DNA of 7,500 nucleotides, from positions 1 to 7,500 of the forward strand of contig JADJXW010000006.1 in assembly GCA_016720075.1 (NCBI GenBank), given 5' to 3'. Position 1 is the first letter of the stretch, and each line of letters starts with the position of its first letter. Shown one piece after another: positions 1 to 6,169 of the stretch. The position numbers and the translations under genes are program-made. The notes under the pieces were generated by a model. It was given only the letters and a program-made list of their open reading frames with translations. It was not told the DNA's origin and did not search any database. This stretch comes from Pseudomonadota bacterium. GTDB taxonomy: Bacteria; Pseudomonadota; Gammaproteobacteria; Steroidobacterales; Steroidobacteraceae.

Positions 1-21
1 CTGAAAGGATACAGACAGGGA
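1..21 (+). promoter_or_regulatory. Short leader before the first gene, with weak ribosome-binding site
   Basis: Only 21 bases precede the first start. AAAGGA at 4-9 is a Shine-Dalgarno-like run but sits 12 bases from the ATG, and AGGG at 17-20 sits only 1 base away. A TGA at 2-4 could be the stop of an upstream gene (argC would fit known gene order), but this cannot be shown from so few bases. No promoter can be identified here. Confidence 0.35.
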
Positions 22-739
22 ATGTCGACGCAGCGACTGGTCGTCCGCAGCTATGCGCCGCTGCGGCGCGCGTTCCTGATCGGGGCGGGCGTCGTGATGG
101 TGATCCTGGCGATGTACGCCGCCTTCGAGTGGGGCCGCGGCAACGCGGGGTTCGACTCGCGCAGCGCCCGCGCCGAAGGGGGCGAGATGCGCGATCGCAT
201 CCGCGCACTGGAGGTCGAGAACAAGCGCCAGCGCCTGGAGCTGGCTGCCGGCGAAACCCAGCGGGTCGGGCAGGCGCGCGAGCGCGAGGTTGGCCCGGAC
301 CATCGGTGACCTGCAGGCCGATGTCGCCCGCCTGACGCGCGACCTGGCGTTCTATCGCGGCGTGATGGGTGAATCGAACAACGGACAGGTGGTCCGCGTG
401 CAGCAGCTGCGCATCACGCGCGGCAAGGCGGCCGGGGAATTCATGCTGCGCCTCGTGCTGGGCCGGCCGCTGCGCCCGGAGGATTTCGCCAGCGGCAAGG
501 CGCGGGTGAGCATCGAGGGCAGCATGGGCGCCACCGCCACCACGCTCGACCTGGCGCAGGTATCTGATGTGCCAGGCGGTGAGCTCACCTTCAGTTACCG
601 CTATGTGCAGACGCTGGACCAGCCGGTGATGCTGCCGGAGGGCTTCGTGCCCGCGCGGGTCACCGTCGAACTGAATTCCTCGCGCAAGGGTGCCAACCCC
701 GTGCGCGAGACCTTCCTGTGGACCGTGGAGAATGGCTGA
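22..739 (+). pseudogene. DUF6776-like membrane-anchored coiled-coil protein, split by a +1 frameshift
   Basis: The first reading frame (22-309) encodes a short basic N-terminus, one hydrophobic segment at about residues 17-36 and the start of a charged coiled coil. It then runs into TGA at 307-309. The second frame (open from 290 to TGA at 737-739) continues the coiled coil (GDLQADVARL) and carries the conserved C-terminal part with LAFYRGVMG, a beta-rich domain and LPEGFVPARVTVEL. Removing one T at 290/291 joins them as E-V-A-R-T and gives a 238-residue protein, which fits the gammaproteobacterial DUF6776 family as I recall it. The function of that family is not known to me. The layout suggests an inner-membrane protein with a periplasmic coiled coil and globular domain. 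The start is supported by the family-like N-terminus (RLVVRSYAPLRRA), while the ribosome-binding site is poor: AAAGGA at 4-9 is far and AGGG at 17-20 is too close. The gene stops 3 bases before the bactofilin start. It may be a true pseudogene or a sequencing error; the intact downstream frame favours an error or a very recent mutation. Confidence 0.8.
286..295 (+). other. Frameshift point in the DUF6776-like gene (probable extra T)
   Basis: The bases read GAG GTT GGC C in the first frame. Dropping one of the two Ts at 290-291 gives GAG GTG GCC CGG ACC, which restores the coiled-coil pattern across the junction. Upstream of here the second frame is open but reads as non-coiled-coil, Gly/Ser/Arg-rich sequence, so the switch must lie very near this point. 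There is no long homopolymer and no recognised slippery heptamer, so programmed frameshifting is not supported. Confidence 0.75.
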
Positions 740-742
740 ACC

Positions 743-1114
743 ATGATTTTCAAGCGCGAACCCCGGGAAGACCTGCAGATAGACACGCTGATCAGCGCGC
801 GCACCCGCATCCAGGGCGATGTGCAGTTCGCCGGCGGGCTGCATGTGGACGGCACGGTCACCGGCAGCGTCCGGGCCGAGGCCGGCACCCCGTCGAGGCT
901 GGTGCAGAGCCAGGGATCGGTCGTGGAAGGCTCTGTGGAGGCCCAGGTGGTCGAGCTGCACGGCACCGTCCGTGGGGACATCATTGCGCCGCGCCGCGCC
1001 ACGCTGGGGGCTACGGCCCGCATCGAGGGCAACGTCCAGTACGGCGACATTGAAATGGCCGCTGGCGCCCGCATCAACGGTAAGATGGTCAAACTGACCA
1101 CCAGTGGTACCTAG
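743..1114 (+). CDS. Bactofilin (polymer-forming cytoskeletal protein)
   Basis: A 123-residue protein of the bactofilin family (DUF583). Bactofilins self-assemble without nucleotide into filaments at the inner face of the membrane and act as scaffolds for cell-wall enzymes, stalk or curvature machinery. The core from about residue 14 to 118 is a run of short repeats of the right-handed beta-helix type, with hydrophobic residues and glycines recurring about every 16-18 residues: TRIQGDVQFAGGLHVDGTVTG near 21-41, then SVVEGSVEAQVVELHGTVRG, then ATLGATARIEGNVQYGDIEM, then AGARINGKM. The N-terminal tail (MIFKREPRED) is short and basic-hydrophobic, and could touch the membrane as in other bactofilins; that is inference. 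No transmembrane segment is visible. The ATG lies 3 bases after the stop of the preceding gene, with GGAG at 727-730 as a distant ribosome-binding site, and the stop is 2 bases before erpA. The position suggests co-transcription and translational coupling. An M23 peptidase, a common bactofilin partner, is encoded in the same locus on the other strand. Confidence 0.92.
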   Translation: MIFKREPREDLQIDTLISARTRIQGDVQFAGGLHVDGTVTGSVRAEAGTPSRLVQSQGSVVEGSVEAQVVELHGTVRGDIIAPRRATLGATARIEGNVQYGDIEMAAGARINGKMVKLTTSGT

Positions 1115-1116
1115 CG

Positions 1117-1452
1117 ATGAACGAGGATCCGATTGCATTCACGGAAGCCGCGGCCACGAAAGTGGGCGAGCTGATCCGTGACGAGGGCAACCCCAACCTG
1201 ATGCTGCGCGTCTATGTGCAGGGTGGCGGCTGCTCGGGCATGCAGTACGGGTTCGAGTTCGACGAGAACGTCCAGGACGGCGACACGCAGGTCGAGCGCA
1301 AGGGCGTGAAGCTGCTGGTCGATCCCATGAGCTTCCAGTACCTGAACGGCGCCGAGATCGACTACCGCGAGGGCCTCGAGGGCGCGCAGTTCGTGATCCG
1401 CAATCCCAACGCCACGACCACCTGTGGCTGCGGCTCCTCCTTCGCCGCCTGA
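1117..1452 (+). CDS. erpA: Iron-sulfur cluster insertion protein ErpA (A-type carrier)
   Basis: A 111-residue cytoplasmic A-type Fe-S carrier that receives clusters from the assembly scaffold and delivers them to target enzymes, including the isoprenoid pathway proteins IspG and IspH in E. coli. The three cluster-binding cysteines are present: Cys39 in GGGCSG, and Cys103 and Cys105 in the C-terminal CGCGSSF. The stretches DEGNPNLMLRVYVQGGGCSG, QYGFEFDENV, VDPMSFQYLNG and DYREGLEGAQFVI closely match E. coli ErpA from memory and separate it from IscA and SufA, as does the N-terminal FTEAAATKV. Length agrees with the family (about 110-120). The ATG starts 2 bases after the bactofilin stop with no strong Shine-Dalgarno, so reinitiation after the upstream gene is likely. 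ErpA near anmK and an M23 gene is a familiar gammaproteobacterial arrangement. No regulatory site such as an IscR box was recognised, as any promoter would lie upstream of the window. Confidence 0.96.
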   Translation: MNEDPIAFTEAAATKVGELIRDEGNPNLMLRVYVQGGGCSGMQYGFEFDENVQDGDTQVERKGVKLLVDPMSFQYLNGAEIDYREGLEGAQFVIRNPNATTTCGCGSSFAA

Positions 1453-1470
1453 TTCCCGGCCGGTCCTGAC

Positions 1471-2982
1471 ATGAGCCGTCGGCCTGCGCGCGTGCCGGAT
1501 GTGCTGGCCGCCGTGGACCTGGGCTCCAACAGCTTCCACATGGTCGTGGCCCGTTACAGCAACGGGCAGCTGATCGTCATCGACCGGCTGCGGGACATGG
1601 TGCAGCTGGCTTCCGGTCTCGACGAGGAGGGCCGGCTCGACAAGGACGTCGCCTCCCGCGCGCTCGCATGCCTGAAGCGCTTCGGCCAGCGCCTGGCCGA
1701 TGTGCATGCCGATGGCGTGCGCGTGGTGGGCACCAGCGCGCTGCGCCGCGCGCGGCGCAAGCAGGCCTTCATCGAACGCGCGCGCGATGCGCTGGGCCAT
1801 CCCATCGAGATCATCGCCGGCCGCGAGGAAGCGCGGCTCATCTATTCTGGCGTCTGCCAGATGCTGCCACCGGAGCCCGGCAATCGCCTCGTCGTGGACA
1901 TCGGCGGCGGCAGCACGGAGCTCATCATCGGTCGCGGCCTGGAGCCGCTCGAGCTGGAGAGCATGAACCTGGGCTGCGTTGGCATCAGCCAGCGCTACTT
2001 CGGCGATGGCAAGCTGTCGGCCAAGCGCTTCGCGCGCGCGCGCCTGGCGGCACAGCAGGAACTGGAGCCGGTGCAGGAAACCTACCTGAAGCGCGGCTGG
2101 GACTCGGCCGCCGGCAGTTCGGGCAGTGTGCGCACCATCCTGGAGGCGCAGAAGGAGATGGATCCGAAGGCCACGGTGATCACGGCCGAGGGCATCGAGG
2201 CGCTGATTGAACTGCTCGCCCGCGTCGGTTCCATACCGGCCATTCCGCTGGCATCGGTCACTGAAGAGCGGCGCTCGGTTTTCGCCGGCGGACTGGCCAT
2301 CCTCGCCGAGATCTTCGCGCAGCTGAAGATCCGCCAGATGCGCTGGAGCGAGGGCGCCATGCGCGAGGGCCTGCTCTGGGACATGATCGGCCGCTACACC
2401 GACGAGGATGCGCGCGATCGCACGGTGCGTTCCATGCAGCAGCGCTACCACGTCGATCTCGCGCAGGCCGCGCGTGTCGAGCAGACCGCGCTGCGGCTGC
2501 TGTCGCAGGTCCAGGAAAGCTGGCAGCTGGATGATCCACTGGCCGAGCAGGCGCTGGCCTGGGCCAGCCGCCTGCACGAGATCGGCCTCGACGTGGCGCA
2601 CAGCGGCTACCACCGGCATGGCGCCTACCTGCTCGAGAATGCGGACATGCCCGGCTTCGCGCGCGAGGAGCAGCTGCTGCTGGCACGCCTGGTGGGCAGT
2701 CACCGCCGCAAGCTGCTGCTCGAAGGGCTGGATGACCTGATTCCGCCGTGGGACGAGCGCTCGCTGTACCTGATCCTGATCCTGCGCCTGGCGGTGCTGC
2801 TGCATCGCTCGCGCAGCGAGACACCCATCCCCGACGTGACGCTGGTGGGCAAGCCGCGCACGCTCGAGCTGCGGCTGCGCATCCGCTCCTTCCGCGAGCA
2901 TCCGCTCACGGCGGCCGATCTCAACGATGAAGTGGAATACCTGCGGGTCCGCGGCCTAAGGCTGCGCGTGCTCACGTCCTGA
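1471..2982 (+). CDS. ppx: Exopolyphosphatase (Ppx/GppA family)
   Basis: A 503-residue cytoplasmic enzyme that removes terminal phosphates processively from inorganic polyphosphate; E. coli Ppx is 513 residues. The N-terminal half is the ASKHA (actin/Hsp70-like) fold: phosphate-binding loop VDLGSNSFHMVV at about 15-26, GTSALRRARR at 87-96, the catalytic glutamate in GREEARLIYSGV (Glu119/Glu120), second phosphate loop DIGGGSTE at 143-150, GSSGSVRTI at 215-223, and RWSEGAMREGLLWD at 291-304. The C-terminal half (about 310-503) is the HD-like helical domain with HEIGL, HSGYHRHGAYLL (His369, His377, His381, His383) and LVGSHRRKL, as in long proteobacterial Ppx. GppA (pppGpp hydrolase) is the main alternative because the families are close; length, the C-terminal domain and the adjacent ppk favour Ppx. 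The start lies 18 bases after erpA and has no clear ribosome-binding site. The last 27 bases overlap the end of ppk on the other strand. Confidence 0.93.
   Translation: MSRRPARVPDVLAAVDLGSNSFHMVVARYSNGQLIVIDRLRDMVQLASGLDEEGRLDKDVASRALACLKRFGQRLADVHADGVRVVGTSALRRARRKQAFIERARDALGHPIEIIAGREEARLIYSGVCQMLPPEPGNRLVVDIGGGSTELIIGRGLEPLELESMNLGCVGISQRYFGDGKLSAKRFARARLAAQQELEPVQETYLKRGWDSAAGSSGSVRTILEAQKEMDPKATVITAEGIEALIELLARVGSIPAIPLASVTEERRSVFAGGLAILAEIFAQLKIRQMRWSEGAMREGLLWDMIGRYTDEDARDRTVRSMQQRYHVDLAQAARVEQTALRLLSQVQESWQLDDPLAEQALAWASRLHEIGLDVAHSGYHRHGAYLLENADMPGFAREEQLLLARLVGSHRRKLLLEGLDDLIPPWDERSLYLILILRLAVLLHRSRSETPIPDVTLVGKPRTLELRLRIRSFREHPLTAADLNDEVEYLRVRGLRLRVLTS
2956..2982. other. Convergent 3' overlap of ppx and ppk
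   Basis: The ppx stop (2980-2982, plus strand) lies past the ppk stop (2956-2958, minus strand), so 27 bases encode the C-terminal ends of both proteins. Neither transcript can end before entering the other gene. No hairpin followed by a T tract is seen in or just beyond the overlap in either direction, so termination would be Rho-dependent or occur inside the opposing gene. Convergent ppk and ppx are, as far as I recall, also found in Pseudomonas, unlike the ppk-ppx operon of E. coli. Confidence 0.9.
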
Positions 2983-5028
2983 GGTATAGCGTTCCAGCAG
3001 GCGCGCCTGCGCGCTCACGGGTCCTTCGCCCCCCACGGGCGCGCGCTGGTAGGTGCCGTCGGCGGCCAGCAGCCACGCATCGGCGGTATCGGCCAGATAG
3101 GCTGCCAGGTCCGCCTGCAGCGAGGCGCGCAGCGCCGGATCGAGGATCGGAAAGGCGATCTCCACGCGCCTGAAGAAATTGCGCTCCATCCAGTCGGCGC
3201 TGCTGCAATAGACCTGCGCTTCGCCGCCGCTGCCGAAGCACCACAGGCGCGGATGCTCCAGGAACCGCCCCACGATCGAACGCACGCGGATGTTGTCGGA
3301 CACACCAGGCAGGCCCGGGCGCAGCACGCAGGTGCCGCGCACCACCAGGTCCACCTGCGCGCCGGCGCGCGAGGCATCGTACAGCGCCTCGATCACCTGC
3401 GGCTCGGTGAGGGCGTTCATGCGCGCGGTAATCCGGCCTGCGCTGCCGCGCGCGGCCTCGGCGCGGATCAGTTCCAGCAGCCGCGCATGGAGCGTGAACG
3501 GCGACTGCAGCAGCAGTCGCAGCTGTGGAGTGCGCGTGAGGCTGGTGAGCTGCAGGAAGATCTCGTGCACATCGAGGCCGATGGTCTCGTTGGCGGTCAG
3601 CAGCCCGTAGTCGGTGTAGGCGCGCGCCGTCTGCCAGTGGTAGTTGCCGGTGCCCAGGTGGCAGTAGCGGCGGATGCCATCGGTCTCGCGCCGCACGACC
3701 AGGATCATCTTCGCGTGGGTCTTGTAGCCCACGACGCCATACATCACGTGCACGCCGGCTTCCTGCAGGCGGTTGGCGAGGCCGATGTTGGCTTCCTCGT
3801 CGAAGCGCGCGCGCAGCTCGATGATGGTGGTGACGTCCTTGCCATTGTGCGCGGCGGCCACCAGCGCATCGACGATCGGCGAGGCAGCGCCCACGCGGTA
3901 CAGCGTCTGCTTGATGGCCAGCACCTGTGGATCCGAGGCGGCCAGCCGCAGGAAATCCATCACCGGCGCGAAGCTCTGGAAGGGGTGATGCAGCAGCAGG
4001 TCGCCGGCGCGCAGCTGCTCGAAAACATCAAGCGCCGGCGCTGGATTCGCGGGCAGCGCCGGCGCGAAGGGCGGGTACTTCAGGTCGCTGCGCCCCGCCA
4101 GGTCATAGATCGCCGACAGCCGGTTCAGGTTCACGGGCCCGGGAACCCGGTAAAGATCCTGGCGCTTCAGCGCGAACTGCTGCAGCAGGAAATCAACGGT
4201 TTCGTCCGGGCAATCCATCGATGTTTCCAGCCTGACCGCGGCGCCGTAGCGGCGCTGCGCGAGCTCGCCCTCGAGCGCATGCCGCAGATCGTCGACCTCT
4301 TCCTCGTCGACGAACAGGTCGCTGTTGCGCGTCACGCGGAATGGATACGAGCCCGTCACCGTCATGCCGGGGAACAGCAGCGGAATGAACTGCGCGAGGA
4401 TGTTGGACAGCAGCACCAGGCTGACTCCGCCCGAGGGCCTCGGCAACGGCACCACGCGCGGCAGCGATCGAGGCACCTGCACCACGGCAAGTTCCGTGTC
4501 GCGACCGAAGGCATCCTTGCCCTGCAGCCGAACGATGAAGTTCAGGCTCTTGTTCTGGATGCGCGGAAAGGGACGCGCCGGATCCAGTCCGAGCGGACTG
4601 AGCACCGGCTCCACCTCGCGGTGGAAATGGCTTTCGAGCCAGGCCCTGTCGGCCGGCGACCAGCTGTCCTGCGACATCAGGTCGACGCCCTGCGCGCGCA
4701 GTTCCGGCAGCAGCTGGTCGTTGAGGCACAGGTACTGCCCGTCGATCAGCCGCGCGGCGCGGACATGGATGGCCTCGAGCTGGGCATCCACGGGTGTGCG
4801 ATCCGGCCCCGTGGCCGGCGTGTCCATTTCCTCCAGCTGCTTGAGGCCCGCGACGCGGATCTCGAAGAATTCATCGAGGTTGTTCGAGGAAATGCACAGG
4901 AAGCGCAGCCGCTCCAGCAGCGGCAGGGTGGAGTCCGTGGCCTGGGCCAGCACCCGCTGGTTGAATTCGAGCAGCGACAGCTCACGGTTGATGAACAGGT
5001 TCATGCGTAGCCTGCCATCGTGAGCCAT
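2956..5028 (-). CDS. ppk: Polyphosphate kinase 1
   Basis: A 690-residue enzyme (E. coli PPK1 is 688) that reversibly polymerises the gamma-phosphate of ATP into long polyphosphate and is membrane-associated in E. coli. Family landmarks run in order: INRELSLLEFNQRVLAQA near 13-30, LRFLCISSNNLDEFFEIRV near 41-59, the head domain, then the two phospholipase-D-like catalytic domains. The autophosphorylated histidine is His438 in GYKTHAKM, the second active-site histidine is His457 in CHLGTGNY, and His592 lies in FLEHPRLW. Phosphate/Mg-site arginines are Arg378 (LAIKQTLYRV) and Arg408 (RARFDEEANI). The chosen ATG (5026-5028) follows the anmK stop by 5 bases and gives the usual N-terminal length. 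A second ATG at 5002-5004 (682 residues) has AGG 6 bases upstream and is a real alternative. The longer open frame back to 5154 lies inside anmK and reads as Arg-rich shadow sequence. It is last in a likely M23-anmK-ppk operon, and its 3' end overlaps ppx. All key residues are present, so it should be active. Confidence 0.95.
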   Translation of the reverse strand: MAHDGRLRMNLFINRELSLLEFNQRVLAQATDSTLPLLERLRFLCISSNNLDEFFEIRVAGLKQLEEMDTPATGPDRTPVDAQLEAIHVRAARLIDGQYLCLNDQLLPELRAQGVDLMSQDSWSPADRAWLESHFHREVEPVLSPLGLDPARPFPRIQNKSLNFIVRLQGKDAFGRDTELAVVQVPRSLPRVVPLPRPSGGVSLVLLSNILAQFIPLLFPGMTVTGSYPFRVTRNSDLFVDEEEVDDLRHALEGELAQRRYGAAVRLETSMDCPDETVDFLLQQFALKRQDLYRVPGPVNLNRLSAIYDLAGRSDLKYPPFAPALPANPAPALDVFEQLRAGDLLLHHPFQSFAPVMDFLRLAASDPQVLAIKQTLYRVGAASPIVDALVAAAHNGKDVTTIIELRARFDEEANIGLANRLQEAGVHVMYGVVGYKTHAKMILVVRRETDGIRRYCHLGTGNYHWQTARAYTDYGLLTANETIGLDVHEIFLQLTSLTRTPQLRLLLQSPFTLHARLLELIRAEAARGSAGRITARMNALTEPQVIEALYDASRAGAQVDLVVRGTCVLRPGLPGVSDNIRVRSIVGRFLEHPRLWCFGSGGEAQVYCSSADWMERNFFRRVEIAFPILDPALRASLQADLAAYLADTADAWLLAADGTYQRAPVGGEGPVSAQARLLERYTSGREHAQP
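2997..3010. repeat. 14-bp perfect palindrome at the end of ppk
   Basis: GCAGGCGCGCCTGC reads the same on both strands and starts 15 bases past the ppx stop, within the 3' coding part of ppk. As RNA it could form only a 5-bp stem (GCAGG/CCTGC) with a four-base loop, and no T run follows on either side. In DNA this rich in GCGC, a chance origin is likely. Its placement after ppx is the only reason to note it. Confidence 0.3.
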
Positions 5029-5033
5029 GGGCG

Positions 5034-6149
5034 TTACGTTTCCGTGACGCCGCCGCGATGCAGGGCGCCGAGCACCCGTGGCCCGCGCGCGCCGGTCACG
5101 GAGACCAGGTTTCCGGGACGCCCCGTGATGAACTGGTGCGCAAGCCACGCGCAAAGGGCCGCCTCCACCTGTTCGGGTGGGATGCCCGCGGTGCCTGTAT
5201 GGCGCACGGGCACGCCCGGCATCCGCGCGGCCAGGCGCCGCATCAGTTCACCGTTGAACGCGCCACCCCCGCACACCAGCAGTTGGGAGGGCGCAAGCCC
5301 CGCGCCGGCAATGGCGCTGGCGATCGTTGCCGCGGTGAATTCGCACAGCGTTGCCTGCACATCCGCGACGGCGGCGGCCTGCTGGTCCAGCTTCTTCTGC
5401 AGCCAGGCGCGGTTGAACAGCTCCCGGCCCGTGCTCTTGGGCGGCGGCAGCGCGAAGAATGGTTCCTGCAGCAGCAGGTCGAGCAGGCGGGCATCCACGT
5501 CGCCCGAAGCGGCGAGCTGCCCGTCCTCGTCATAGGGCTCGTCCTGGTGTTCGCGCACCCACAGGTCCATCAGGCAGTTGCCCGGTCCGGTGTCGAAGCC
5601 GCTCACGCGACCATCGGCATGCAGCAGCGTCACATTGCCGATGCCGCCGATGTTCACGACCGCGCGCGATTCGCCCGCAGCGCCAAAGGCGGCTGCGTGG
5701 AAGGCCGGCACAAGTGGCGCGGCCTCGCCGCCGGCGGCCAGGTCCCGGCGGCGGAAATCGGCGATCACGTCGATGCCGGTGCGCTCGGCGATGCGGTTCG
5801 CATCGCCGATCTGCAGCGTGAAGGGCGTGGCCGCGCGGGGCCGGTGCAGCAGCGTCTGCCCGTGGCTGCCGATGGCGCGCACCGCGCTGGCCGCCAGGCC
5901 CGATGCCTCCAGCAGTCGCAGCGCAGCCGTGGCAAACACCTCGCCGACCTCGGCATCCAGCGCGCCCAGGGAATCGATATTGCACGCGGCCGGATTGGCC
6001 ACCGCCGCATGCAGCCGGATCGACAGTTCAGCCGGATAATCCACATGCACGGCGCCCCGCACCTGCATGCCCGCCGCATCCACCTGCAGCGCCACGGCTT
6101 CGACGCCGTCCATGCTGGTCCCGGACATCAGGCCCGCGTAGATCGGCAT
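5034..6149 (-). CDS. anmK: Anhydro-N-acetylmuramic acid kinase
   Basis: A 371-residue cytoplasmic kinase (E. coli AnmK is 369) that opens the 1,6-anhydro ring of anhydro-MurNAc and phosphorylates it to MurNAc-6-phosphate, so that sugar from cell-wall turnover can be reused. Motifs seen: the N-terminal ATP loop YAGLMSGTSMDGVEAV at 4-19, GSHGQTLLHRP at 94-104, QIGDANRIAERTGIDVIADF at 113-132, NIGGIGNVT at 166-174, and FDTGPGNCLMD at 185-195, whose Asp186 matches the catalytic base (Asp182 in E. coli). The C-terminal end contains a GGGAFN motif and closes with PGNLVSVTGA and VLGAL, as in complete family members. The start is 20 bases below the end of the M23 gene, with no clear Shine-Dalgarno; the stop TAA at 5034-5036 is 5 bases before ppk. 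The neighbouring peptidoglycan peptidase fits a wall-turnover role. In many gammaproteobacteria the product feeds MurQ, while Pseudomonas-like lineages use the AmgK/MurU route; this window cannot tell which applies. Confidence 0.95.
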   Translation of the reverse strand: MPIYAGLMSGTSMDGVEAVALQVDAAGMQVRGAVHVDYPAELSIRLHAAVANPAACNIDSLGALDAEVGEVFATAALRLLEASGLAASAVRAIGSHGQTLLHRPRAATPFTLQIGDANRIAERTGIDVIADFRRRDLAAGGEAAPLVPAFHAAAFGAAGESRAVVNIGGIGNVTLLHADGRVSGFDTGPGNCLMDLWVREHQDEPYDEDGQLAASGDVDARLLDLLLQEPFFALPPPKSTGRELFNRAWLQKKLDQQAAAVADVQATLCEFTAATIASAIAGAGLAPSQLLVCGGGAFNGELMRRLAARMPGVPVRHTGTAGIPPEQVEAALCAWLAHQFITGRPGNLVSVTGARGPRVLGALHRGGVTET

Positions 6150-6169
6150 GGGATGTGCCAGCGGACGGG

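Noticed and set aside
286..309. Programmed +1 ribosomal frameshift in the first gene
   Set aside because: No slippery motif, rare-codon pause or internal Shine-Dalgarno of the prfB type is visible, and the out-of-frame stop lies 17 bases past the junction. A plain one-base insertion or read error is simpler.
2031..2043. Alternating CG run of 13 bases in ppx, a possible Z-DNA former
   Set aside because: It encodes ordinary Ala/Arg codons in an alpha-helical part of Ppx and is expected by chance at this GC content.
1111..2901. Very long minus-strand open frame (596 codons) opposite erpA and ppx
   Set aside because: Its translation is rich in Gln, Ala, His and Arg with no recognisable domain. 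It mirrors the codons of the well-supported erpA and ppx genes, as expected in GC-rich DNA where antisense frames lack stops.
2983..3047. Possible intrinsic terminator after ppx
   Set aside because: Short GC-rich inverted repeats exist but none is followed by a T tract on the plus strand, and the region is coding sequence for ppk.
3253..5010. Long plus-strand open frame (585 codons) opposite ppk
   Set aside because: No family motifs and low-complexity composition. It is a shadow of ppk, which carries all catalytic residues.
5029..5154. Extension of the ppk frame upstream into anmK
   Set aside because: The added residues are Arg/Ala-rich with no match to PPK N-termini, and they would overlap the conserved C-terminal end of anmK by about 120 bases.
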